From contig JAAONU010000001.1 of NCBI GenBank assembly GCA_012932295.1, positions 52,611,134 through 52,675,133 of the forward strand: a stretch of DNA of 64,000 bases. The letters are read 5' to 3'. The notes below the pieces were generated by a model, which had not been told where the DNA came from, did not search any database, and saw only the letters and a program-made list of their open reading frames with translations. A program made the translations under genes and the position numbers. This DNA is from Cyclina sinensis. Taxonomy: Eukaryota > Mollusca > Bivalvia > Venerida > Veneridae. This document shows, piece by piece, positions 1-10,690 of this stretch (position 1 is its first letter; every line of letters begins with the position of its first letter).

Positions 1-1339
1 CCTCAACAATCACAGTAGAACTAATGGCAGGGTGAATTTAAATAAAGATTTTGATTTAGGGCGGATTATGCATAAAATACTCCGGGGTCTTGCCTCTAAA
101 TAACCTGTATTTGACCCCTAATGTCCTAATGAAGATCAAAATTGTTTAGATGTTATCGACTGCTTATTTCCATTTCACTTCTTATCACCACAAAGTCTTG
201 CCATCGAAACTGATCGTCGCAAGAGTTGATCGAGTTTGTCAACAAGGTCAGCTTACTATGTTTGAATATAGTAATTCCTCAAAATGATTTCAAGAACTTA
301 GAAACTTAGAAATGTTACTTAGTCTCATCTTTCTTTATATTTCTTTTTTTTAATTTATTTATATATAAGAGATTTATTTCAAAGCAACGTTTGCAGCATG
401 AAGGAAATTTAAAAATGCATGGTATTGATGATAATAGCAATATCGCGAAAAGCGAAAGAATGACAGCACGCGTGATACCTTGCTTCTGTTTGTAACACAA
501 CCCGATAAGTGTAAATTAATCTGACATGAAAAGGCATGTCTGACAGGTTGCTCAGATGATTAATTGTAGAGTTTTCAATCTCTTCGACGCAATCAGCTAC
601 CATCATATCAGACGTTATTAGACAGATTGCAGGCGATTCAATTTAATTTTCAAGCTATGTAAAAAAAGTTAAATTTGAAATCACTTGAGGCGCAACAAAT
701 AAATATTTGACAAGTTGCAAAAGCAATATAAAATGAAAAGCTTTTAACAATTTGATTATAAAGATATCTTCAGTGCGATGTTTGTATCGCGTGTTCTTTG
801 TAAAACATTAATCTCATAGAAACGAACAGACTGATGTAAACTTTCGTTAATAAGATTTACAGATAAATTTCAACAGAAATTAATATATTTAAGAGTGTCT
901 TTCAAAAAAAAGATGCATTTGAACTCATTTATATGTTTTTGTTACATATCATGATATTTTTCTGCTGACATTTAGCTTTATAAATGTTGCATCTTTTCTG
1001 AACAAATCTCTTATCCAGTAATAATAGTCCTAAGATTAATATTTTACAGAGCAGAGAGGTAATCGTGCTATCTCTATAATACCGATTATACTGATATTAA
1101 GAAAACGCTAAGTCTTTAATACAATAAGGCAATTAAACACTTGAGAACACTTGTGCATTCTTGAACACACTAAAAATGATCATTACAAGATATACTGTAC
1201 AGAACAGAACAAATGTTTTTACATACTTATCTTTGGTTTTAGTCAATAAAGCGTTCATTGTTTTAAGTCCCTTACCAGCTTACGTTTGATTGGCCTAAAT
1301 AAAAGAGACACCGCTTCATAAAACAATTCCTTAATACTT
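1..1339. other. AT-rich non-coding stretch, nothing recognised
   Basis: Low-complexity, AT-rich sequence without a coding frame I can recognise. The two short overlapping minus-strand frames at about 315-606 have no family resemblance, no splice context I trust and a composition like the surrounding DNA. The LINE relic that follows has no visible sequence in this part. Confidence 0.6.
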
Positions 1340-1740
1340 AAAATTATTTAAGATTTCAGTTTCTTGTCCATTAAATGCCCATCTATAAGTGTTTCTGAAA
1401 ACAGGGCCGCATCATCAACGAATAATAACAAAAAGTTAGAAATTTGGTTAAGTGATATACCTGATTCTAAATTATCCCGTAAATGTTACTCTGGCTTGTT
1501 TAAAAACAATGAAAAAGTATCGGAAAAGTTATATCCCCTTGAAACAAGCCGCATTGCATCCCCCCAAAAAATGTGATAGTGAATTCATATGGCGGACACA
1601 TAATTTTACCTCGTCATACATTGATCTTATACAAGCTAACATTCTCCCATTAATTCCAGCCTTAAGCAGTTTGTACCATAAACACGTTCTTTGTATTAAA
1701 TCATATGCATTTTTTTTTAATTTACAAAACAACATATTAG
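1340..1740 (-). pseudogene. LINE ORF2 reverse-transcriptase relic
   Basis: The minus-strand frame 1735-1529 reads NAYDLIQRTCLWYKLLKAGI and then IRSMYDEVKLCV, a classic LINE reverse-transcriptase stretch around motif A. After a frameshift, MQCGLFQGDITFPILFHCF (about 1565-1505) matches the conserved G-x-x-Q-G-x-x-x-P-x-L-F block. Then LLLFVDDAALFSE (about 1433-1390) is the catalytic Y-A-D-D box, here F-V-D-D. Both aspartates of the box survive, but the frame is broken at least twice and the upstream fingers and downstream thumb are missing. It ends near 1340, where the resemblance stops. Confidence 0.7.
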
Positions 1741-2629
1741 ATTTGATTTATTTAAAGCTTTTTCTCATTTATACAATTCAAAATAAAGCTTTTTCGGAAG
1801 TTCTCTCTTTTCAAATATATAATTGAATAAAATCTCTACAGGATGTCCTGTGATATTAACACTTTCTTTAAAACATTAATTTATTATCATGTTCATAAGC
1901 TTTATAAGTGCCCAAACGTGTGATATAAAACAAATATAGTGATATGATAGTATTTCTTTGGTAGTAATTGGTGTAACAAATTCCTCAAAAGTACAAGTTT
2001 CATTATCATTCTCTGAACATTGTCGTATATACTCGTTAACTTTCTGATTTACAAAAAACTGTATTGCTATGTGATAAAATTTTGAAATTATTGAAAAAGT
2101 CCTGGCTACCTAAGTTCTCATCCACAGGTTGACTTTTGTTTTACTGAAAATTTTAAAAAAAACACACGAGGGGTTTTTCACCTCATGTCACTCATTGTAC
2201 AACCTAATTTTCTTTTATTCATTTTTAGATTTCCTGCAAGAAGATTTGTAATCGCGCTTTGCTTTTAACACAGCTGCTCTCCTGAAATTATTTTGCACTA
2301 AACATGGTTACAAGCTTATCGGCTTCTATACCAGTTTCTTTTCCTGCCTCTAGATTCTGCTCTATTTTTGAAATGTTTCCCCTAATTGAAGGATCCCTGA
2401 CCTCTCAAATTTGCATGATTTAACAAAGAAGTGCAGTAATATTTTCACCACAAAGAAGTATATAACAAAAGAGCACTTGGTATTGTTTGTGGGTAAAATC
2501 TATTGCTATAGGATTTAAAAGTCATGCTGTGGATCAATGAATATCCGCAAAAAGAAGACTCCCTATGCTCAGGGGCCTCATTTATATACTACCCTCGTAC
2601 CTGCCTTTTGAATGTTAGGTATAGAATGG

Positions 2630-3050
2630 CTTTTTAAATCAAATGAAATTGATAAATGATTAGAAAATTCATTAAATTCTTTCACTTTAAAATAAACGAT
2701 ACCATCAAATCAAAGTAATGAGGATAACAAATAGCCTACGGTACTTTCACCGTAATAGGTCATGCACATGAATCACCCGATACCCGTATCACCGTATAAT
2801 CTATCGTTAACAACTCTTAATCCGGCAGATTTGCAAAGATCAAGTAAGCAATCACCAAAACGAGATGATGTATGTACGAAAAGATCTCAATAAAGGTATA
2901 TCAACTGCGTTCATTGTCTCCACTAATATTAAAATCATTGTCAGTAAAGTCTGTTTAAATAAATCATACTTGTTACTTAAATTTGAAAATTCTTCTGATG
3001 ATCGTTTAGCTAAAGACAGTCCTTTGAAATAAAATTTGAAAAAAAAAATC
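2630..3050 (-). pseudogene. LINE ORF2 endonuclease-domain relic
   Basis: On the minus strand, 2868-2777 reads SRFGDCLLDLCKSAGLRVVN followed by DRLYGDTGIG, matching the conserved LINE endonuclease stretch in which a phenylalanine-glycine and a leucine-rich helix precede an N-G-R-x-G-x-D loop. About 100 bases on, 2685-2634 reads KEFNEFSNHLSISF, the position of the catalytic Ser-Asp-His of the fold; the Asp is Asn here. The 66-codon frame at 3052-2852 lies just upstream and may be the preceding part of the domain in another frame. A stop separates the two recognisable blocks. In an intact element this domain nicks target DNA for target-primed reverse transcription. Confidence 0.6.
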
Positions 3051-3119
3051 ACACCTCCATAGTTATTCTAAGCATATACAGATATACAGATGTCAATATA
3101 TAGCTAGTCCTTATTTAAA

Positions 3120-3770
3120 TTAATAAGCTTATTTCCGTTCGCTTCGTCGGGATACCTTTTCCTAGTTTCGACAATTTCCTTTGGGAATTGTTCTCCAATT
3201 CCGTAATTGGTACCTATAGGATTCGCTGTTCGTACCCTTTCTCGGTCGGGAAATCAGCAAACTTTTCCAATATTAGTCCAACCTTTGATATGTTATAGGA
3301 CCCTATACTATGTGCTCTTTGTATCTTGATATTTGTTTTTATATCTTCTATTTTGAGCTTTCATCTGTTTCTTCTGGATGTTTAAACAGCAATAAATTGT
3401 CTCCAGTACTAGGACACTTTAGGTCAATGATTTGGCTTTGCAATTGGTTTTCTTCACTTTGTTGTTCCGTTTCTTTCTTTTTGTTTCATTTTCGCTACTG
3501 CCTGTTCGATCTCCTTTTCTTTAAAGTTCTTATATAATATCACTGTCAAACTGACAGCTACTTTCTATGTCCCTGATTTTGCCCTTCATGCTTGTGATCT
3601 TTTGTTCTATATTGCCCATAAGTACCGTTACGGCGTTGATACTCGATTGTATTCTGTCTAACTGGGACAGCTTGTTGTCCTTAGAACCCAGTCTTTGCAT
3701 GAGCATTGAAAAAATTTGTACTTGTTGTTGAGCACTGCTCAAAGGTTCTGACTGCGCATTCTTCATAGAT
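3120..3770 (-). pseudogene. LINE ORF1 relic (coiled coil plus RNA-binding C-terminal domain)
   Basis: The 78-codon frame at 3766-3530 reads as a heptad-rich helix (segments LGSKDNKLSQLDRIQSSINA and IEQKITSMKGKIRDIESS), typical of the trimerising coiled coil of LINE ORF1 proteins. In shifted frames downstream it continues with QSQIIDLKCPSTGDNLLLF and HPEETDES (about 3450-3360), which resembles the entry to the ORF1 RRM domain, and with IGEQFPKEIVETRKRYPDEA (about 3205-3135), which resembles the ORF1 C-terminal domain. ORF1 proteins bind the element RNA as a nucleic-acid chaperone. At least three frame changes are needed, so the gene is dead. The match is from pattern recognition of molluscan LINE ORF1s, not from a search. 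Confidence 0.65.
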
Positions 3771-4130
3771 ATTGGAGCAAAATTTAAGTGGTATGTCCGT
3801 TAAGTCCGTGGACACCCCTGGAAAATTGCGAACTAGATGCAACTCATGTAACAAAATTATGTTATCATAAATAAAATTCTGATATTGCATTTGTGAAAAA
3901 TGGTAACACTATAAATATTTTTTTTCAAGACCTTTTCTCACACATACCCATCACTACTCGGGGCAGACGCCGACGTTTCTACGACGTTATGAGCTGACGT
4001 TAGGTTTACAACAGGTGCTACCTAATAAATTGCGTCTTGTGTTTAACGGGTTTTAAAGTTTTTCAAAATACTGTCTCTTTGATCGATGCACTTTTGATGT
4101 CTACTTATCTATTTCTCATACACAGTACCG
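3771..4130. other. Spacer between LINE and mariner relics
   Basis: A minus-strand frame (3890-3681) overlaps the start of the ORF1 relic but shows no conserved block upstream of 3770. The part from 3900 to 4130 contains no coding resemblance. It may hold the 5' untranslated region of the LINE and the 3' end of the mariner element, but I could not identify mariner terminal inverted repeats. Confidence 0.4.
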
Positions 4131-5110
4131 TAAAATTATCGATCAAACTGTCTGACAACCTCTTGAACGTGCATTTCAACCTCTCTGCGATCTGCATGCC
4201 GGACGCCTCTGGGTTCATTCTTAAGCCTAGAAAAATACTCGAAATACATCGGAACCAAGTCGGGGAAATATGGGCTGTGCTCTATTCGTTCGAATCCGAG
4301 ATAATATGGTTGATTGTGCACGATGTGGAGATGCGTTGTCCTGATGCAAAATAACTTGCTCCAGGTCAAGTTCGGGCCGCTTGCATCTCAATGCTCCGAC
4401 AAGGTCACGCCTCAGAACCGGAAAGATTCATATAAGCACATACTTATAGCATTATATTTGCTTCGATAATGAGAGTAAAATTATTATGATAATATAATAT
4501 AAGGGGAATTAAAGAACAAAATAGTCTGTCTTTGAATAAAAACTGACATTCACAGACTGACCCTGTGGAACTGCATGCACCAACAAGATCCTTCGCCGGT
4601 CCATAAAGAAGATAAACATCACGCGATGGGCAGACTTGGAGACTCTGGCTTTCAGTCGAGAAGGAGACGTTGTCCGTTTCCACACAGACGATTCTCGCTT
4701 TTTTAAGGATCAAATAAGTTTATCATGGTTTCGTCTGTGGTCAAAATTCTGACCACGAACTAGTGCCCTTCAAGGCAACACCGCTGCAAAAACTTCTTGG
4801 AGTCTGACACCCTGATCGTTTTCTTCTCTTCTGTCTTCGTGGAATCCAACTAGCACAAACTGTTCATTATCAGCCTGTCAGCCTTCAGAATAACATCGAT
4901 GGTAGTCCTTCCAACACATACTCTGTCCGATAATTCCCGAATGCTGACTACGATCCTATTTTAGGACCGCCTTCACCGATTCCACCAAGCCCGCATTAAT
5001 TATTCCTGGCCGCCCAGATCGATCATCGTCTTCAGTCGCTTTCCGAGAATCTTCTGTGCCATTTATAAACCAGTAAACAGCATACTGCAGGCTTTCTTTA
5101 AGCTTCTGAT
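4131..5110 (-). pseudogene. Degenerate mariner-type transposase
   Basis: Reading the minus strand from 5110 to 4136 gives recognisable pieces of a Tc1/mariner-superfamily transposase in order. About 5085-5000 reads YAVYWFINGTEDSRKATEDD followed by RSGRP, the linker after the helix-turn-helix DNA-binding domain. About 4750-4555 reads TTDETMINLFDP and then SKSAHRVMFIFF, the first catalytic Asp block. About 4370-4310 reads LEQVILHQDNASPH, the second catalytic Asp. About 4310-4136 reads RIEHSPYFPDLVPMYF and then EVVRQFDR, the third block. Stops and several frameshifts interrupt it, and the usual P-x-D of the last block is PMY. The enzyme would cut and paste the element at TA sites; this copy is inactive. 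No terminal repeats were located, so the limits are those of coding resemblance. Confidence 0.75.
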
Positions 5111-5215
5111 AACTTTTTAATGGTATTGGGATTTTCCAAAAGAGACGTTATATACAAAAGATACAAAAGATTCATACTGCTACTTTATAATTTAACATCC
5201 CCCACCAAAAAAAGG

Positions 5216-5237
5216 TATGTATATATATATATATATA
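5216..5237. repeat. (TA)n microsatellite
   Basis: An alternating TA run of about ten units, read directly from the sequence. Confidence 0.9.
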
Positions 5238-7479
5238 AATGTAAATAAACTGAAATAAAATAAAGTAAATGAATAAATAAATAATAATATAATTGATAAT
5301 GGTCGACATTTGTGGAAATATAAAAAAGAAACTTAACATGTTCTTATATATGTTATCATTTAAAAGGAGCAAGATCTGTGTAGTGTAAAGCACTCTAAAT
5401 AACATATTTTAAAGATACTATGGAAACAAATGCGTTTAAGCATTAATTTTGTAATGCTGACTTAACCATTTAATCATAATAAGTATTTTAACAGTGCATC
5501 TGTTCCGAAAATATAGAAATATGTGCTCGAAGGCGAAACAGTTTGTTATGTACTCAACTGATTCAGAATTATTTAATTGTCAAGTAAACACCATAACAAC
5601 CCTCTCTATATCTAACTATATGTATTAAAACGTTTTATTTCTAGCATTCTTGTTTCGAAAAAGAATAAAGAGGGGAAGAAAAGTAGAATAGTGTGATGCA
5701 ATTGCGAATTGCTATGTGCGCTGAGTTGCCATTACGGCAGTATGCATGAAGTGAATCTGATTTAAAAAGACCTCAAATGATGAATATAATTTCAATATTA
5801 CATCACTTATTGAATTTGGTTGAACTGTTTTTTCTAAATCAATGATGAATGAAACGGTGGTCTTTTTTAAGAGTTAATTATGTTTTACTTTTCTTTTTGT
5901 AACAAAATTTTGTCTTTAAACAAAGGTACTTGCAGTGCAACTTTGCCTGAAATAATATCATTCAATACCGAATTTTGTTTTGTCATTTTAGCAGCCGCTT
6001 AACAGTTATTGTCGGCCATATGTCAATCAGCTGTTATGCCATGGTATTTTTATGTTGCTGATATAACGACTTGTATTAAAAGTAAACTGTTATTCCTTCC
6101 AGTTAAAATCCGTTAAGGTGACTGTAAATTGTAGTTTGAACAATAGAAGATAGTATTTTAATGTAAATTGTATATTACAAAAATATACACACTGTAATAT
6201 ATCATGCAAATAAATAGTCTAAATACAGTTTAATGTTTCGGTAAATTAGTGAAAAATGTTTTTTCAAGAAAATGAATTGTAACTTAAGAACTGCACATAA
6301 TGGTATAAACATCACGAAATTAGTACTTTCCAAAAAATGTAACATGAAAAACATGTAATATAATTTATAAAGATCTGCAAAATTCCAAGTTGAACATAAC
6401 ATGTTGTATTTTTTTGATATTTTCAGACAAACAATTATGTCCTTTTCTACCACTACATTTCCTTCTCTTAACTGTGCTGATCTAATATAATGGGTAAAGC
6501 ATGGTCGCCAATCATAATGACATTTTTATAACGAGAAGAGACCGGCTGTTATATCAAGCAAATAAACAGTGTCGGGAAGCGTTCATGGTCTTTTTCAACT
6601 AGCGGTTTTGTAAATATAATTGAAGTGGCATTTATTGCAGGATGTGTTTACAAATGTATGGATATAACTATAAACTTTTGCAATTGTTGTCCTGAACACC
6701 ATTTCTAAAATGTCAAGTGAGTAAGGATTTGTGCGTAGTTGTTAGAATAAAGAAATTACATCATGGGAGTCACAACAACAGCCAGTGTCCACGAGTACGC
6801 TTTACCAAATTTGATACACAGATAATTAAAAAAGAAGAAGTGTTAAATCTCTTTTTTACAAATTGTAGCCACAAGTAGTCTGAAGTAGTTTTTTTATCAT
6901 TTTTCAGTGGTCAGGTTTATAATATCGATATTGACATTTTAATATGTTCCTATGTTCACAAAAGAAAACTGAATGTGAAAATGTACAGGCATGTACACGG
7001 TGGATATTTTAAAACGTATTTGTTTCAGAAACGTTGCAAACGAATATTTTATCAAAGATGATATTCATATTAAAGAAACTGAAACCGAAGTGTTTTCTCC
7101 AAGCGTAAGATCAATTTTGAATAAATAGAGTGAAACATTTTATAGCCTGTACCATATCTTATGTAAAGTACATACAATGGTTGTTTTGGATAGTCTCAGA
7201 TAAAAATTGCAATGATATCTAACTAAGTGATAGTATATTATATACTTTTGCCTGAAATAAAACACTTCAATGAACAGTTTTGGTTTAGTTTTCAAGTTTA
7301 TATTTGTATTTTACTATCAAATATACGTGTAAATCAACGCCGACCACTTTAACATGTCTCTTAAATTATTTATTGCATTAAACTTGGAACATTAAGCAGT
7401 AAACTTCTGGGAACTACATTCAATTTGGTCAGTGACCGTTGTCTTGATTAACTGTTATTGTTATCTTCCTTTTTTCTGT

Positions 7480-7480
7480 T

Positions 7481-7519
<39 letters not shown>

Positions 7520-7521
7520 CT
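7480..7521. repeat. (TTTA)n microsatellite
   Basis: About nine uninterrupted TTTA/ATTT units inside AT-rich sequence, followed by a degenerate unit (TTACTTG). Confidence 0.9.
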
Positions 7522-8337
7522 TGTTTATTTCTTAAATGAGTAAATTTTAAATGCGAAATTTTACTAGCAAGATGGGCAAGGTATTTAATATTGTTTTGAT
7601 GTTACTTTATTTGTGTCAAGGGATCAGAATAAGTTCAAGAATAAAAATCAGTTTGTTTTTTTTTCGAAACAGTCGTCATTTTTCATATCATTACAAGGTT
7701 CCGCTCATTTTTCGATTTTTTTTGGTGTTTTGACACACACTAGGCAGGCTATATTTCACTTTTATTACTATAACTGTAAGTCGTGATAATTTGATAACAT
7801 GAAACCAGTATGATTATTCATTTACTATTTTCTTAATGTATAATTCGTTTTTCACAAATACAAAAGTGTGAAAAACTTTATATTGTGAAAGTTTCAAAGT
7901 TTTTTAACTATAAAGTTAAGTTCCACATATGTGGGCAACATTAACATCAATATATATACATACAGACAAAACACGTGACATGGAAAACGGCTAAAGGAAA
8001 TATTACTTTAAAGTTTTATACCGGTAGTATATTGAATATTATGAGAAGAAGTATTTTGATTTATCAAAAGTAACAAACCGAAACATACGATATAACATAA
8101 TAGCAAACATGAATTAAGCCCAAGTATTGAGTATATATAGAAAAGCACACTTTTACAGTAAATGAAAATAAATGTGCCGATTCTTTGATTAATTAATATA
8201 AACAGGTCGTCACAATTTACTATACACTATCACTATACAAACATTTATACAAATTTTTACACATTTGGCAACAATTAATTTGAACAATATAACACACATA
8301 CATGTTTACGAATTTATACGCACACGTTGATATGTAA

Positions 8338-8470
8338 CAATATCCATATACATACACACATACACAAAAACATACACATACACAAAAAGAAAAAAAAAAA
8401 AGACAGACAGACATACATACATCCGTACATACTCACACACATACAAACGGCTTAATACATGTACTTATAT
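8338..8470. repeat. Compound CACA/CATA microsatellite (LINE 3' tail)
   Basis: ACACAT, ACATAC and CAGA units with an A-rich interruption at 8389-8400. Because it lies immediately past the ORF2 stop, it is best explained as the 3' terminal repeat of the LINE, expanded after insertion. Confidence 0.75.
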
Positions 8471-8471
8471 A

Positions 8472-10331
8472 TCAATTTAATCTGGTGTTTCTGAAATACT
8501 TCATTATTCTATCACAAAACAAACTAAGGTTCTTTAAATCTGAGTAATTACTACATGAAATTAAATCTCTAACTTTCAAAATATTTGGTCGATTATACAT
8601 AACAGGTTTAAGGTATTTTCTACGATCAGATAAAAATATTGGACATATAAAAAGATAATGATATTCATCGCCAAGATCTCTGCAATTTGGACAATATCTT
8701 TCATTAGCAGGGATATTATACCATCTGCCTGTTTCGATTGGCAATTTATGATTTCTTGTTACAAATTGTATTAAGGGTTTAGATAAGTATTGTGGCAGCT
8801 TTTTTATATATGGTTCTTGGGTAAAATTTGCTTTCATGTATTTGTTGAAATTACTGTCAGACGTTTTAGCAATGTCAGAATACCATTTTTGTATAAACAA
8901 GTCTTTGATTTTTCGTTTACTTGAAACAATCAACCATTTACTGTTTAAAAAAAGTTGACTATTCCATATTCCCGAAAAGCCTGTGCTGCACAATAAATCT
9001 TTGATAAAATCAATCCAATGCGATTTTATTAGCCTCTGAGTATGCATTTTATGTAAAATAATATATAATTTAGAAGCAAGTTTTGTTTGTTTATCATTAA
9101 CAGTATTTTCTATTAGCCGTGACCAGTACGCTATAACTCTGCATTTAATGTCAATAGATAAAGGGAATATGTTGAGCTCACCATAAATCATATAAGACTG
9201 GGTTGATTTCTTAAGATTAAATATATATTTTAAGAATTTTAACTGAACTCTTTCTAATATGTCAATATTTCCAAATCCCCATATTTCGCTTCCATATAAA
9301 AGTATTGGTTTTACAGTTTTTTCAAATAGTTCAATTTGTAATTCATACGGTAGTGATAATTTCTTTATTTTTCGTAATAAGAAAAACATTGCTTTATTAG
9401 CTTGATCTGCTATATGACTTTTTGTTTTGGTAAAAGACCCACTTTTCGTAAAAAATACACCCAAGTACTTATATTCATCTACATATTCAATAACTTCATC
9501 TCCTATTTTAAATTCTTTTACAGATCTTTGGTTTCCCTTACTTATACTCATTACTTTTGTCTTCGATACATTAACAGTTAATCTCCAGGTATCACAGTAG
9601 TTGTTAAAAGAGTTTAATGCGTTTTGGAGGTCGTCTGGGTCATCACTAAATATCACTGTGTCATCAGCATAGAGTAGAATAAATAGTTTCATATAAATAT
9701 GGGCGTCATCAATAATAGCTTGTCTTGAAATTCCGTTGATGTTACTATTTCTAAGAAATTTTTCTAGGTCATTCAAAAAGATTGAAAACAAAAATGGAGA
9801 AAGATTTTCCCCTTGTCTTACGCCTATTAAACAATCAAATAAATCAGAAGAACCTTCATTTGTGACAATTTTTGACTTTATGTTTTTGTACATGTTATAA
9901 ATAACTGACAAACATTTTCCGTTTATTTTTTCGTTTACAAGTTTTCTCCAGAGCCCTACACCCCAAACAGAATCAAAAGCTTGTTTAAAATCAATGAAAC
10001 AACAGTAAAACTTTTTCTTATCTGCATGAACAAGTTCAATTAAGCTTTTAAGAATAAAAATATTATCGACTGTAGAATGATTTTTCCGAAAACCAGCTTG
10101 TGTTTCATGAATAAGATTAGAGTTTTCAGCATATTTATTCAGTCTATTATTTATTATAGAGGTAAAAAGTTTACCAAAACAACTTAATAAAGATATAGGA
10201 CGGTAATTTTCAGACTTCCTAGGATCTCCTTTATTTTTATATATAGGCTTTATAATACCTTCTGTCCAACTTTCTGGAATAAATCCTTGGTCAAATATTA
10301 TATTAAAAAGTTTTTCATAAATTGGTAACAT
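8472..10331 (-). CDS. LINE ORF2: reverse transcriptase plus C-terminal Cys/His motif (open 619-codon remnant)
   Basis: The longest open frame in the window. The start Met is simply the first Met after an in-frame stop; homology continues upstream, so it is not the native start. Residues 1-45 hold the N-terminal RT blocks (SWTEGIIKPIYKNKGDPR, ENYRPISLLS). About 79-88 reads AGFRKNHSTV. CFIDFKQAFDSV (111-122) is motif A with catalytic Asp114. RQGENLSPFLFSIFLNDL (172-189) is the block before the active-site turn. YADD (221-224) carries the second catalytic pair. SKTKVM and YKYLG follow as thumb-side motifs. Near the end, C547-x2-C550-x7-H558-x4-C563 is the zinc-knuckle-like motif common at LINE ORF2 C-termini. 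The enzyme would copy its RNA at nicked chromosomal DNA. All catalytic residues are intact, but the missing endonuclease and upstream stops make the element non-autonomous. Clade uncertain (Jockey/CR1-like in style). Confidence 0.85.
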   Translation of the reverse strand: MLPIYEKLFNIIFDQGFIPESWTEGIIKPIYKNKGDPRKSENYRPISLLSCFGKLFTSIINNRLNKYAENSNLIHETQAGFRKNHSTVDNIFILKSLIELVHADKKKFYCCFIDFKQAFDSVWGVGLWRKLVNEKINGKCLSVIYNMYKNIKSKIVTNEGSSDLFDCLIGVRQGENLSPFLFSIFLNDLEKFLRNSNINGISRQAIIDDAHIYMKLFILLYADDTVIFSDDPDDLQNALNSFNNYCDTWRLTVNVSKTKVMSISKGNQRSVKEFKIGDEVIEYVDEYKYLGVFFTKSGSFTKTKSHIADQANKAMFFLLRKIKKLSLPYELQIELFEKTVKPILLYGSEIWGFGNIDILERVQLKFLKYIFNLKKSTQSYMIYGELNIFPLSIDIKCRVIAYWSRLIENTVNDKQTKLASKLYIILHKMHTQRLIKSHWIDFIKDLLCSTGFSGIWNSQLFLNSKWLIVSSKRKIKDLFIQKWYSDIAKTSDSNFNKYMKANFTQEPYIKKLPQYLSKPLIQFVTRNHKLPIETGRWYNIPANERYCPNCRDLGDEYHYLFICPIFLSDRRKYLKPVMYNRPNILKVRDLISCSNYSDLKNLSLFCDRIMKYFRNTRLN

Positions 10332-10595
10332 TATATGTACTGAGGCTTTTATTTGTTCATTTATTATATTATCTATACCAGATTATTTTTTATTATTATT
10401 TTTTAGCGTTTTAACTGTATTTAGAATTTCAGTAGCTGTAATGGGTCCATTTATTTCTTCATTAAATTCTTCAGTGTTTTGTCTTAGAAAGTCCTCTTCC
10501 TAAGTATCCTCATTATCTCCAGTAGTATTTGTTTTATTTTCATTTCATTTACAAGAAGATTCATTCCTTATATTCGACATTGAGGAGACATATTA
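10332..10595 (-). pseudogene. Upstream ORF2 segment of the second LINE, interrupted by stops
   Basis: In the same frame as the long open frame, the minus strand reads EEFNEEINGPITATEILNTV and KTLKNNNKK, then a TAA stop (10383-10385), then SGIDNIINEQIKASVHI and on into the open frame. This is the conserved stretch in which LINE RTs read K-L-K-x-N-K-x-S/P-G-x-D-x-I-x-N-E. Two more in-frame stops follow upstream, at 10500-10502 (TAG) and 10545-10547 (TGA). Resemblance fades at about 10590. These are the lesions that separate the open 619 codons from the rest of ORF2. Confidence 0.7.
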
Positions 10596-10653
10596 TGTAG
10601 TTTTGTCATATTATCCTTTAAAAAATCACTGGATCACATAAATGAAATGACAC

Positions 10654-10657
<4 letters not shown>

Positions 10658-10686
<29 letters not shown>
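10658..10686. repeat. (TC)n microsatellite
   Basis: About 14 TC units followed by GTCTGCATCTGTGTGTGT. It marks the approximate 5' edge of the second LINE. Confidence 0.9.

Positions 10687-10689
<3 letters not shown>

Positions 10690-10690
<1 letters not shown>

Larger units (their letters stand above)
1340..3770 (-). mobile_element. Degenerate LINE (non-LTR retrotransposon), ORF1-EN-RT order preserved
   Basis: Translating the minus strand piecewise gives, in the 5'->3' order of an autonomous LINE, an ORF1-like coiled coil and C-terminal domain (3770-3120), an apurinic-endonuclease-like segment (about 3010-2630), a basic linker (2275-2218, reading AVLKAKRDYKSSCRKSKNE) and a reverse-transcriptase segment (1740-1340). 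Every part is interrupted by stops and frameshifts, and large internal portions are missing: 2.4 kb remain of what is normally 5-6 kb. Seen directly: the order and the motifs. Inferred: that they come from one insertion rather than several fragments; the common orientation and order favour one. The clade is not resolved. No target duplication or 3' tail could be located. Confidence 0.72.
5111..8215. other. AT-rich non-coding stretch
   Basis: No gene or element recognised. It contains a short TA dinucleotide run near 5216-5237 and a TTTA tetranucleotide run near 7480-7520. Short minus-strand frames at 5172-5405 and 6202-6453 are by-products of AT-rich sequence and resemble nothing I know. Confidence 0.55.
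8216..10660 (-). mobile_element. 5'-truncated LINE with microsatellite 3' tail
   Basis: A second non-LTR retrotransposon on the minus strand. Recognisable ORF2 sequence runs from about 10590 down to the stop at 8472, followed by a tail (8470 to about 8340 or further) of CATA/TGTA and CACA/TGTG repeats, as seen at the 3' ends of CR1/L2-like LINEs. ORF1 and the endonuclease are absent, and the 5' edge lies next to a TC microsatellite at 10658-10686. Such 5' truncation is the usual result of incomplete target-primed reverse transcription. The exact 3' end within the microsatellite and any target duplication could not be fixed. Confidence 0.75.
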
